Source: Siphonodentalium dalli
Lineage: Eukaryota; Mollusca; Scaphopoda; Gadilida; Siphonodentaliidae
DNA length: 64,000 bases
Direction: 5' to 3'
Assembly: GCA_032622095.1 (NCBI GenBank)
Contig: CP136065.1
Span: 56,975,949 to 57,039,948, forward strand
Positions 46,635 through 56,808 of the stretch are shown piece by piece. The notes under the pieces are model-generated. The model was not told the DNA's origin, made no database searches, and saw only the letters and a program-made list of their open reading frames with translations. How positions within the stretch are numbered: position 1 is the first letter of the stretch; each line of letters begins with the position of its first letter. The position numbers and the translations under genes were made by a program.

Positions 46635-47882
46635 TTAACCCTTTGATGACTGGTGCAACATTAAAGATCCTGTGCCAGTGTATTCTCTTATATATGGGAG
46701 TCTCCCATAGGGAACCTCGCATATATAACAGACGCAGTGGCTAACAATGTCAATGTAAATATTGTTAGGCCAATGTATTTTCTTATATGAGCCAGGCCTC
46801 AGCTTACCAGGCGAGTAGGGCGAAATAGTCGCCCTCGACACCTCGAAGTCGCCTTAGTGTCGCGCCAGGGAGAAGTGAAGTCGCCCTCTGATTTTCCCAA
46901 AATTATCCTACGACTGTAGCAAGCGATAAGCCATGCATGCTATAGTGTTACAAATCAATTATGAATATATCGCCTGCGAGTCAAACAGTGACAAAATGTT
47001 GACACAAGGTCGACTCCTTTTGTTTAACAGCGTTGAGTAAGTAAATGCGATCTTCAATGTCCAGACAAGGATTATAATATATCAAACAAAGAAGCCTTCC
47101 GTTTTAGCCATACTTAATAAAGTGTTGGTTTCTGCTCGTCCCGACCGACTGCTTTAAAACCGCCGACTCAAATTATTATTATATTGCCGATTTAAACGTT
47201 TTGTTTGTTTTAGTTCCGTTTCCGTCGTTGTGGTATTCCGTGTTTTTACGCAATAACAGAATGCGAATCGAACGGACCTCAAATAATTCTATTGAATCCG
47301 TACTCCCTTTAAATTATCCGATGTTACCTGATGTTACTGAATATATGTGGCGAAAAAATTATCCGAGAGCACCATTTTATAGTGTGCAAATAAAGTTTTA
47401 ATCAATGTATTGCCTTGTTCGAAATAAAACGTGATCCATAACCGGAAAATAGTAATTTTATTCCCAATGATTCAGTGATTTTAGACTCTTAGAGACACTC
47501 GGTAATCGATGTCAAGACTCAACGTCTCAAGGCCGTTAATTATGGCATATATATGCAAACCAAATGCACAAACAATCTATATTACATTTAAATGAAAAAT
47601 TTGAATTTTTTTCCATGATAATTTTTTTTTTTCGTTTGTTTAACCTATACATATTAAATAAATTATCAGATGAAATTATTCTCCAGTCTCTCACTTCTCC
47701 CTATTTTTCTCTCACTTCTCCCTATTTCTGCCAGAGGGAGAAGTCACTTCTCCCTATTCTCAACCTGCAAGCTGAGGCCTGATATGAGCGAGGCTCCCTG
47801 TGGGAGACTTACATATATAAGAGAATGCATTGGCACAGGGTTTTCGTAAAATTTGAGGAAGCTCCAGTCGTGGAAGGGTTAA
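46635..47882. mobile_element. Family C MITE C6, split by a hAT-like insert
   Basis: TTAA-CCCTTTGATGACTGG at the left and 'gtcgtggaaggg' TTAA at the right. Without the insert it would be about 250 bp. It ends only ~58 bp before the next coding exon's acceptor. Confidence 0.8.
46793..47781. mobile_element. hAT-like non-autonomous element, 989 bp
   Basis: Termini CAGGCCTCAGCTT and AAGCTGAGGCCTG (perfect 13-bp inverted repeat) flanked by an exact 8-bp duplication atatgagc (46785-46792 and 47782-47789). CAGG ends with 8-bp duplications are typical of hAT transposons. The interior has subterminal repeats of 'agggagaagt' and 'gtcgccct' near both ends and no transposase frame; the longest frame is 66 codons. 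Confidence 0.88.
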
Positions 47883-47940
47883 CATATAGTTTAAAAAATT
47901 GTAACAAGGCTATATCTAATTCTACATTTTAATTTTTCAG

Positions 47941-48405
47941 AGGATGAAACAGTTGGGTTTGTCAATGACTCAGAGCAACCAATTGTTGAGCCTGAGCACA
48001 AAATTAAATTGCCGGAAGCTTCACACAAAGACATCCCGATAGAGATGGAACAGATCCACAAATCTGAGGACCTCAAGGAGGAGCCTATCTCTGAGGAAAA
48101 TGAAACGACAGACAAGGAGGAGGTAATCGACATCATTCCCATTGATGACAACGTCAAAGATGAGGTCAAGGATGCGGTCAAGGATGAGGTCAAGGACGAG
48201 GTCAAACTTAAGGAAGAACCAAAGAAGGAGGAGGCTAAAATAAAGCCGATACAAATAAAGCTGGGTAATAGTGGGTCGATATTGGAGGTGGAGCCTTTGA
48301 CTAAGCCCTGCGACGTTGAAGAGTTCATGAATTTCAAAGCCAAGCTACTGAAGTATCATTGTGAGAAGTATGATGGCAAGGCATGTCTACAACATCCCAC
48401 GGAGA
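47941..48405 (+). CDS. FSTL4/5-like: FSTL4/5-like gene, charged linker exon
   Basis: A 465-bp phase 1-1 exon (acceptor tttaatttttcag, donor gagA|gtaagt). The first ~110 residues are Glu/Lys/Asp rich and contain a short tandem VKDEVKDAVKDEVKDEVK run made by repeats of gtcaaggatgag-like units. The last ~40 residues (LTKPCDVEEFMNFKAKLLKY, then HCEKYDGKAC) have three cysteines and a helix-like pattern. They correspond in position to the segment between Kazal and EF-hand parts of FSTL4/5, which is much shorter in vertebrates. Function of the charged part is unknown; a flexible extracellular spacer is inferred. Confidence 0.82.
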
Positions 48406-48717
48406 GTAAGTCATGTTTTACGTCAATTGATTTTCTCCAAGTATTAGTGGTTTGAAATCCTGTGTTGAGATGATGTCGATTTTATCTTAAAGGTTTTTAG
48501 TGAGTTATAACTTGATAAAATCGGCCAGATGAGCATGTAAGATTTCTGAAGTTCTTTGATCATTCTTCTGTCTCAATAGCCTTGAAAACCATAATTTGGA
48601 TGAAACTAATCCATTTGGATTAGTTAATTTGGAACTAAACAAAGTATCTGATCTTAACCTCTAGACTGACCAGTATCAGCATTACATATGACGTGCAATC
48701 TTGTACTGAACCCCGGT

Positions 48718-48862
48718 GACCTCAAAATGTGCGGCGATCAGGCATTTCCGGTAGCTAGGCCATTTCTTTGGAATCAACTACCCATTTCTATCAAAACTGC
48801 ACTAGATATTTCAGATTTATCTGTATTTTTTTTAGACCATCATCGTATGTCAACAATTCAAT
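48718..48862 (+). pseudogene. Non-LTR retrotransposon RT C-terminal relic
   Basis: In frame the stretch reads GDQAFPVARPFLWNQLPISI, matching the 'GDRAFSVAAPRLWNSLP' motif that closes the reverse-transcriptase ORF of jockey/CR1-like LINEs. It is only ~48 codons, with no upstream RT domain. Such 5'-truncated 3' ends are the usual result of LINE insertion. It lies in the 638-bp intron before the EF-hand exon. Confidence 0.7.
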
Positions 48863-49043
48863 TTCATGATTGAGATGCTATTTATGACACTTGGTACAGC
48901 CTACTGATTCATCTCTCCATTCTCTTACATAATATACCTATATTTTCTGTGTCAGACCAAATGTTAAACGTAATTATTAAAATATTTTATCCATATTAAA
49001 ATAATTTAAAAAACATCACTATGAATTTGCATCACGTTTACAG

Positions 49044-49247
49044 ATAAGCTGTACATATCCACACTGATGTTCAGTGACTTCGACCGAGATTTGGATGGCA
49101 TTGTGACGACTAAGGAGCTGGGTGATATTGAAATCAGAGAGGACTTCCATAAGCTATCTGAAGCTTGCACGTTAATGGACATGATCAAGCATGATGACAT
49201 CAATCAAGATGGACGACTCACATCCGATGAATTCTGTAAAGCATTTG
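49044..49247 (+). CDS. FSTL4/5-like: FSTL4/5-like gene, EF-hand pair exon
   Basis: A 204-bp phase 1-1 exon (acceptor cacgtttacag, donor tttg|gtaagg). It encodes two EF-hands. Loop 1 is DRDLDGIVTTKE (exon residues 13-24) and loop 2 DINQDGRLTSDE (51-62); both have D/N at 1, 3, 5, G at 6, a hydrophobic at 8 and E at 12, so both should bind calcium. The order follistatin module, EF-hands, Ig domain is diagnostic for FSTL4/5 and separates it from SPARC and FSTL1. The residue pattern around the second loop (DD.N.D) follows vertebrate FSTL5 closely. Confidence 0.92.
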
Positions 49248-49623
49248 GTAAGGAATGAATGCTTCATTGTAGGAATGGGTGGTACAGTTTGTGATACGAT
49301 ACGTATCTCTATGCATAGTTCGCCATACCAATATTTATCTAGATATGGTCAGTGCTCCTTTTATATGCAGAAATTCTTACAATGATTCTGAATTTGTTTT
49401 AATTCGGATATTGAAATGAACTATGGGATATTTTTACAAAGACTCCAGAGTAGCTATATGAGGATTTTTATATCTGGACATTAGACCGTTATTGTAACCG
49501 ACAATGTGACTTTCAATTGACAGATGATCGTTTTATCATGAAAGTGGACTCCAGTCTGAATACTGAAATAAAACCTACTAAAAATAACTGGAGGTAACAT
49601 TGTACAGCATGAAGATAGTGTAA

Positions 49624-49853
49624 CAAATCCTTTATTTACTAAATACTCCCTTAAAAATGTTCAGCTAATATTAATATCTCAATATTTCCCACCAATGAAT
49701 TAATCAGAATCACTTATTATCTGCACGTATTATTTGTTTGTCTGTCTGTCGTCTGCTTATATTTTGTGAACATCCTTGTAGATGTATAATATACCTTTCC
49801 AATGTGTACTTTTATAACTGATTGGAGAGTCAATTTAGTAAAGAGAGGGTTAA
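49624..49853 (+). mobile_element. Family F element F6
   Basis: Left terminus eroded (aatcctttatttactaaatac), right end 'aagagaggg' TTAA. Contains 'gtctgtctgtcgtctgctta' and 'gtataatatacc' as in F1. Confidence 0.7.
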
Positions 49854-50578
49854 TAAGGATGTTAATGACCCAGACATATTACTTGTTAGATGCAGCGATC
49901 TGTGAAGCTGGGAATTCTAACATTGACTGGTGTCTCACCATTAGACTGAGAATGTCAATAGATTACTTTGTTTGCGGTCTCGATTTATTAATCAAGCTTC
50001 GTTTGACAAAATCCTTGATGAGCGCATGTATTAAAAATACATCATTTAATGTCCGTTTTGGTCAGTCAGTTATGGTAACTCCATTAAGCTATGTGCTAGG
50101 AGAGGTGTGGATTGGATCGTCATTTTGTAGCAGTGTCTGTCCCAGCCGATATTCCATGTCTGCATGACCAATAGAAACTTGGTATACTTAAAGTTTATTA
50201 TACTTAGCCATTTCAGGACTATAAACGTCCATGTTGTTTCTGGACCATAACGCATGAATTCAGCCGAAAATAAATGGCTGTTCTGTAAATTGTAACAAGT
50301 GAATGTCACCTATTGGTAACCTTCAGGAAGTCTATCTAATTTCCGAGTTAGAAAATGCAAAGGTATTTGCTTGATGTGAAGGCTATTCCCTGACAGTACC
50401 CGCCTTTTCCTAATAAATGCTGCCTTTTCCTAATAAATGCACTTGTAACGTCACTGTGCCAAGCTAATAATGAGCAAATTGCCCAAAAAAAACTTGGCTC
50501 CGAGAGAATATTTATGGGCAAAAACTTGGTACTGACAGGGTTAAATGATTTTAATGTGCTTTTGTTTTATCCTGACTG

Positions 50579-50787
50579 AAAAGCTTCCTGAAATTTTGCG
50601 AAAATTCTGTGCCAATGCATTCTCTTATATAATCGTGTCTCTCATCGGGAGCCTCGCATATTTACGAGAATTCATTGACCTAACAATATTTTCATTGACT
50701 TGTGGAGAGACTTGCATATACAAGAGAATGCACTAGCATACGATCTTGAATGCTGCACCAGCACAGCTCCGTCATGAAAGGGGTTAA
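50579..50787 (-). mobile_element. Family C MITE C7, decayed
   Basis: 'aaagcttcctgaaattttgc' at the left and 'cagctccgtcatgaaagggg' TTAA at the right, with two degraded hairpins. The left TTAA is not recognisable. Confidence 0.65.
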
Positions 50788-50908
50788 CCCTTTCATGACC
50801 ATATTATAAATGGCCATGTTCATGTGTGATCTGGTCCAAAAACAGCTGACCCACGGGCTGCTCAGTTGGAGCATTTACATGCAAAACACTTGGTACTGAT
50901 AGAGTTAA
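50784..50908. mobile_element. Family I TTAA-flanked MITE, 125 bp
   Basis: TTAA-CCCTTTCATGACC to GGTACTGATAGAG-TTAA; the ends are imperfect inverted repeats (about 10 of 13). It shares its left TTAA with C7, so the two are stacked end to end. A second 'ggtactgacaggg' TTAA end at 50530-50544 belongs to a fragment of the same family. Confidence 0.55.
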
Positions 50909-51190
50909 ATTGAACATAAACTTAGCTAATAAACCGCATGATTGTCAAAGACCCAGACGTATTACTTGTCTGATGCAGCGATCTTTGAACCTGGTATTCT
51001 AGCATTGATGGATTCTCACCATGAAACTGAGAAGCACCATAGCATCATTAGATTACTTTGTTTACAGTCTCGATCCATTGCTCTAATAAATATTTAAATT
51101 AAGCTTCGTTGACTAAATCTTTGATGATCGCATGTATTACAAACACATCGTTAAATGTCCGTTTTGGTCAGTCAATAATGGCAACTCCTG

Positions 51191-51851
51191 GAATTGATAC
51201 AAACTCGATTGTCAATAATTGTTAGTTGACATCTTACACATGACGACATCCAATCTGATATATTTGTTGGCTCACTGCACTTAATTTGCGACTCTATATG
51301 ACAAGGTGATTAGCTGTTTTATATTCCGCAACATTTTCAAGGATCCTGGTTTGGCATTTTATTGCCTTCTATCTCATCCGAACTGTAAAACTAATGACAG
51401 TTTGGAATGTTTATCACTGGTGAGAGGCAGAAAGTGTGTATTTAGACTCTTGACATTTTTCGTCTTTTGAGTGGGTGTGTGATCATGAGTGTCTGACTGC
51501 CTCGTTAGATATTCAGCTTCCAGGCAGCTGACATTTTGTATGCTCTCCCTCTGCTTTTAGAGTGATCCTTTTAGCATTGGATTTTAGTGTAATCCCTAAC
51601 TATATTTATGTTACAATTAAGCAAAAGCAGAGCAGTGCCATGGGGCAAGTATTGAATTTCAAGGGCTAATGATTAGACCTTTAGTTTTCTATGGAAAAAC
51701 TGTGCCATTTGAGTGTGAGTTTCTGGCATGAAAAGACCTGTTAGAATACTCAATTCATAGCAATCTTCACAATAGATCAATTATAATCTGTATGTTGTTG
51801 TTGTAACTGGTGGTTTGGAACCCTGAATACATCTTTATATATTTTATTTAG
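51191..51851. other. Anonymous intron DNA
   Basis: Nothing recognised before the acceptor tattttatttag. Confidence 0.4.
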
Positions 51852-52024
51852 ATTTACCGGCGATGATGCTAGAGGATACAACTAAGGAGGTGACAACTCT
51901 AGCAACAGAAGGTAACGGATTGGAGATAAAATGTGGCATTCTGAGTGGGGAGGACAAAGACAACAGAATTATATGGAAGAGATATGGTGTGGATGTCAAA
52001 CAGATGAATACCCCCGAACTCACT
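51852..52024 (+). CDS. FSTL4/5-like: FSTL4/5-like gene, Ig domain 1, N-terminal half
   Basis: A 173-bp exon entered in phase 1 and left in phase 0 (donor ctcact|gtaagg). It gives the first half of an Ig fold: GNGLEIKCGIL carries the strand-B cysteine (exon residue 28) and RIIWKRYG the invariant tryptophan (42), 14 residues apart as expected. The IIWKR motif is shared with vertebrate FSTL5. The phase 0 intron splits the domain between strands C and F. Confidence 0.88.
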
Positions 52025-52742
52025 GTAAGGTTTAGTAAATGATGTTGTATGCATTTTCCATTCTAGAGTTGTCCCTCTTTTGTTTATTTAAATTTGGCTT
52101 CCGTCCTGCCCATATTGCAACTTGGAACAGCGGATGTATACCAGCATCTGAGGGAGAATTTCTTTGTTTCGATCTGATGTGAGAATTTTTATTCACTTCA
52201 CAATTACAATTAGTTGCACCATAAAAAAAATTCCAATTTAATTATTTTTCTTTAAAAGAAAAATGGAGGTGTACGGGTTTAGGTGGAGGTGTACGGGTTT
52301 AGGTTTTCTTCATTTACTGAGACAATTGACATATAAAAATTTTGAAAACGGTTCAATGACACACACATGGTGTGAGTAATAGCTAACACGTCGACATTCC
52401 TATTTTGTTTGTATCCTATTTAGCTGCAGGTGTTACAAAGAATGGCATATTGCACAACTGCTTCATTTGAATTTTATTTTCACTCGTTGAATAAGTTATT
52501 GTAAAATACAAGCTAGAGAAAAATACACTTGTAAAGTCTGACAAATTTACCACTTGCATCTAGTGATACTTGTGATTGTCATATATTTTCTGTAATATAC
52601 ACATATATTTTTTAAATCCATACAGGGGATTCCAGAGGCATATCCTTTGGCCTGCATGCACATGGCTTTTTGAAACCAAATATTGACTTGATGTCTTTAT
52701 AGCCTCACAGATGATATTTATATACATATGTGACTATTTCAG
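52025..52742. other. Intron inside the Ig domain
   Basis: 718 bp, phase 0. A 22-bp direct repeat (gtgtacgggttta core) lies at 52268-52302. No MITE: one of the cleanest introns in the window. Confidence 0.7.
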
Positions 52743-52860
52743 GTGTTTGAAGATGGCTCATTGTACTTCCGATTTGTTGGAATACATCACATTGGGAACT
52801 ACACCTGTGTCGATAAAGAACATCCATTCCTGACTCAGACTCACATCCTCAAAGTGCAAA
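52743..52860 (+). CDS. FSTL4/5-like: FSTL4/5-like gene, Ig domain 1, C-terminal half
   Basis: A 118-bp exon, phase 0 to phase 1 (acceptor tatttcag, donor caaA|gtaagt). EDGSLYFRFVGIHHIGNYTC completes the Ig fold: the G.Y.C motif supplies the strand-F cysteine (residue 22), and NYT is an N-glycosylation sequon. It ends TQTHILKVQ, paralleling the end of the first Ig domain of vertebrate FSTL5. The following exon should start a second Ig domain; none was found in the remaining 11 kb, so the intron is long or interrupted by repeats. Confidence 0.88.
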
Positions 52861-53328
52861 GTAAGTTCTTATGTTCATGCCTCATGCTTACCTATATTCA
52901 TGATCAAGGCGCTTACATGCACCTCTACATTAGGGGTATACACATCTGTTCCTCTTGCTTATAGCCATCCATATGTACCAAGTTACCAACGCTGCTGTTT
53001 GTGTCTGTACCTATGACAGCTATACATGCACCAACACTCATGGTGCAAACACATTAGACTTCGTGCCTTCCTTTATCTGCACCATTAATTCATTACATTC
53101 CATCTCGGAGCATGTTAAAGACAATTTGCTTACCTTTCAGTTGGAAAATATTGATTTATCTTCTTCGAAGCCTAGTGATATTGATGGGAAAAGCCGGAAT
53201 CATTAAAGTTATATGAAATTCTAAATTTATTGTTGGCTGTAAATTGTCATTATTTTTGGCTTCAAGATTTCTTTTGTTTATGGTTTAAGTCCACAATTCT
53301 AAAGTGTACATTGCTCATTAGTTCATAG
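52861..53328. other. Intron DNA
   Basis: No second Ig exon or catalogued repeat seen. Confidence 0.45.
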
Positions 53329-53336
53329 GAAACAAA

Positions 53337-53514
53337 CAAGCCTGCAAATAGTGTCTGTCATTTGCAGATATAGAAACTTGCCAGAAGGTAAAAAGAATGT
53401 TAATTTGAGACTATCGATACTTCCCAGAAGATGAGACCTAAGCAGAATGAGGTCACTAAATTCACCCTCTGCAGACATCATTCTGCAAATGTGAGACAAC
53501 TACTTGCAGGCTTG
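53337..53514 (-). mobile_element. Family D element D5 (8-bp TSD)
   Basis: CAAGCCTGCAAATAGTG termini flanked by gaaacaaa (53329-53336 and 53515-53522, exact). An internal deletion leaves part of the unique interior (gatacttcccagaagatga) and one hairpin remnant. Confidence 0.85.
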
Positions 53515-53793
53515 GAAACAAAGGGAATCCATAGGGGATATCTTTGCCTGTCTTATGTATATTTAATGTTTAAACAGCTCAGGCAGAACGCTGTAGGTTA
53601 CTATGTCAGACATGTCAGTGTTGTCAACACATTGTGATGAGTTCACAGCCCACTGCTGCTCTATTGTGAGTTCCACACACAGTGGCTTGGCCGAATTGAG
53701 CGACATGCAATTGTCCGATCATGCACTGTTTAACTCTTGCGCAAAGTTCTGACCATTGGATTGAGATGACCAATAAAATATGTTCAAATTAAA

Positions 53794-54016
53794 ATTACCT
53801 TTTCTATATTAAATGTTTTCTCCAAGCTCAGTTATAAAGAATACATTGGAATGGTCGATTATTCTTGTTGAGGGGTTTTTAGGAAATATGAGCAGACAAC
53901 AGACAAAAAAAGTGCAAAAGGAATCCTATTCATTAGTGGGGAATTGTTGAACTTGTTATCTGAACAGTTCCCAAGGGAACTACCCATCAATGAGTATTTA
54001 GTATAGAGAGGGTTAA
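53794..54016 (-). mobile_element. Family F element F7 (reverse)
   Basis: Ends 'tagtatagagaggg' TTAA; read on the minus strand it opens CCCTCTCTATACTAAATACTC. The internal hairpin partner is reduced. Confidence 0.7.
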
Positions 54017-54038
54017 AATAATCATAATTATGTGTTCC

Positions 54039-54478
54039 ATGTCTGGATATAGTGTCTGTCATTTGCAGAATGAGGTCCCCAGAGGGTGAATTTAGTGATG
54101 CTACCCTGCACAGTGGGCTAGCATCAACAAATTCACCCTCTGGAGACCTCATTCTGCTTAGGCTTCATCTTTTGGGAAGTATCTAAAGCCTCAAATTAAC
54201 ATTGTTTTTTGTTGCTTTTTCCCTTCTGTGAAGTTTCTATATCCCCTGATTTGCAGAAAATAAAATACATAATCGAGGTGACTAATGGGTGAACATCACC
54301 AACTTCAACTGGGAACTTCAATCTGATCCTAGGTATCCCATAGCAGTTGAGGTCAAAGCAGAATAAGGTCTAAGAGGGTGAATTTGGTGATGCTAGCCCA
54401 CAGTGCGGGATAGCATCAATAAATTCACCCTCTATGGACCTCATTCTGCAAATGACAGGCACACTATTTCCAGGCTTG
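54039..54478 (+). mobile_element. Family D element D6, full-length form
   Basis: Two hairpins at the ends and ~190 bp of unique interior ('cttttgggaagtatctaaag', 'gactaatgggtgaacatcac', 'gatcctaggtatccc'). This interior recurs in D9 and, inverted, in D8, defining the ~430-bp parent of the short D forms. The left terminus is eroded and no clean target duplication is visible. Confidence 0.75.
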
Positions 54479-54614
54479 TTGAGGTCATTGAACAAGCAGT
54501 CACTTGTCGACCCTTGGACCTAGGTTATTGACCAAATGAAATCCTTTTTGATTAATATTAAACTCAGTATTAGATACTAATTTTGTTCCGTTTCGGACAT
54601 TCAAATTGGGCCTA

Positions 54615-54868
54615 CAAGCCTTGAAATAGGGTGTCTGTCATTTGCAGAATGAGGTCTCCAGAGGGTGAATTTAGTGATGCTACCCCCGCATAGCGGGCTA
54701 GCATACCAAATTCACCCTCTGGGGACCTCATTCTGCTTACACCTCAGCAGAATGAGGTTCCCAGAGGGTGAATTTGGTGATGCTAACCCACTATGCGGGG
54801 TAGCATCACTAAATTCACCCTCTGGGGACCTCATTCTGCAAATGACAGACACCTTATTTCAAGGCTTG
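54615..54868. mobile_element. Family D MITE D7, double-hairpin form
   Basis: Same structure as D2, with 'cttacacctca' between the hairpins. Flanked by tgggccta (54607-54614) and tggtccta (54869-54876), an 8-bp duplication with one mismatch. Confidence 0.8.
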
Positions 54869-54984
54869 TGGTCCTACCCTATTGACCTGAGTCAGCAATC
54901 CGTGAGTCAGCATTACATCATATTCCCTATTCAGACTGTCGTGACACATTTTACGCTATTGATTTTCTATATCTCAGGAAAATA

Positions 54985-55520
54985 CGAAGTCCATCTAAGT
55001 AATTCCCCAGACATCATCCAATTCCAACCGTCAATTCCGGTTAATTTAATCTCCTCAATGTATTGACATATACTCTCAAACGCTTAACCAATAATCCAGT
55101 GCGAGTTGTCACAGCTGTCTGCTAAAAGTATTCTCTATTGTATCTTAAGAATTTTTATTTGCTTTTTTCTAATTACTGGAAACTTATCGCAGAAAACAAA
55201 GCTTCGTTTTCATTAATAAACGATTTCTGTTAAATGTCTGTTACAAGTCTATTCAATCCAGAGTATTTTATAGGATAGGGGCCTCTATAATACAGTAAAA
55301 TCATAGCGGACTTCACTTCGTCTTCGTATGAAATATCGAGTGAGCAAATGACCAAAGAATTTTAGCACTCAAAATCAATTTAAAGTAAACCTTCCCTTCG
55401 GCTTAAAATGGTAATCCATGATCAGTTCAAATCAATAATTGATATATATGATATTCATCTGCATAATAACACACGACATAAAGGCGTTTGACTGATTTGA
55501 GCCATATTTATTCATGATTT
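54985..55520 (+). repeat. Segmental repeat T, copy 1
   Basis: A ~500-bp anonymous unit with 'tctaagtaattcccc', 'ctcaatgtattgacatatac', 'gcagaaaacaaagct', 'cctctataatacagtaaaat' and 'actgatttgagcc'. It recurs at 56470-58460 (interrupted), 58684-58890 and 58895-59330. Confidence 0.75.
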
Positions 55521-55554
55521 TGTTAAATCCCCCCTCCATGTAACAAATTTATGG

Positions 55555-55870
55555 GGGGTACATAGGAATCAGCGTGTCTGTCACGCAACTTTGTCTGAAT
55601 TTGTATTCCTACCTGCAATTATGAGGTCCATCTGACTTTTTGTAGTGAAGTTATCCCCTTTATTTGGCTCAGAACTTTTTCGGAACATGCATAATTTTAT
55701 TGTGGCTTGTATTCCTTGTTTTTTTTTCAAAAACAAATATGTTAATATGCCTACCCTTAATGTAGCCCAATTGGACTGCGGGGGTATCGTTAGTCCCATT
55801 GGGACAGTCCATTATCATGCATCGATGGGTATCTTGCCCATTTTCAACCCTCTCCTATAAAAAACGTTTT
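55555..55870 (+). mobile_element. Pearl-like fragment P5
   Basis: 'ggtacataggaatcagcg', 'acgcaactttgtctg', 'attatgaggtccatctgac' and 'gtgaagttatcccc' match units of P4. Confidence 0.5.
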
Positions 55871-56101
55871 ATTAGTCTAGTGCTCTGACTAACTCAAGAT
55901 AACAATATTTAGTATTGAAATTTTCAATTAATCTGAATTGTGAAGCTTTCTAGATTGAATTGTCAATGACCCAATGGAATTCATAATAACCAAATTAAAA
56001 AAAAAAGCCAATTCCCTACCTACCTACCATAATTATTTTAGACCATGTTACCCTAAACACAGGTATTATTTTTTTGGCCTAAATGTCTATCCAGCTTCGC
56101 C

Positions 56102-56441
56102 CATAGAGATCATATTCCACGAGTACAAAACCTGGAAACATTTTGATGTTCTGACCCGTTCTGACAGGGAACTTTATAACATTGAAGAAACAAAGCAGTG
56201 AATTATTTCTGTGTTAATACTTGTTCCTCAATCTATTTCACTATACGTGGTGGTCCCAGGTCGAGATTGCATGTTTTTCTGTGACTTTTGTGAGCCGATA
56301 TTGCAATAATCATTGAATTAATTACTCAGGAGAATTATATAAGAAATATATTACCCGTTTTATTTTTTCGGCTTTATAAGGTTCCATGTAAAAACTTCAA
56401 AAAGTTCCCAGGTTTTGTACTGGTGGAGTATGATCTCTATG
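56102..56441. repeat. Inverted repeat, ~33-bp arms
   Basis: 'agagatcatattcca' and 'gtacaaaacctgg' at 56104-56135 are complementary to 56408-56440, with ~270 bp between. Possibly a TIR element of unknown class. Confidence 0.55.
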
Positions 56442-56808
56442 AGCGTTAGCCAGATTAGAGATTCATGGCATGAACTAGGACAGTCCCAACTCTAGTTTTG
56501 GTTTTGGGTTGGAAAAACAAAATGATGAAAAAATATACTTCACACATAAGTGGAGACTCTTGGAAATTTTTCCGCTTTCTTAGTTATAAAATTGTTTCTT
56601 TCTTTATCTACAGAAATCACAAAGTCTATCTAAGTAATTCCCCAAACATCATCCAATTCCAAATGTTAATTTCTTTCAGTTTCATCTCCTCAATGTATTG
56701 ACATATACTCTTAAAAAATAATCCAAGATAATTTCTATTATATCATGTCAACTTTTATTTGCTCAATCTTTATTACTGGAAATTTATCGCAGAAAACAAA
56801 GCTCTGTT

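Larger units (their letters stand above)
49850..51190 (+). repeat. ~245-bp direct duplication S
   Basis: Copies at about 49850-50093 and 50925-51190, ~1.1 kb apart in one intron. Shared: 'gacccagac(a/g)tattacttgt', 'gatgcagcgatct', 'agattactttgttt', 'gtccgttttggtcagtca'. The first copy starts exactly at the TTAA end of F6; the second has no F element beside it. Confidence 0.75.

Noticed and set aside
55974-56201. 75-codon frame as a candidate second Ig exon
   Set aside because: No cysteine/tryptophan spacing of an Ig fold and it overlaps an inverted repeat.
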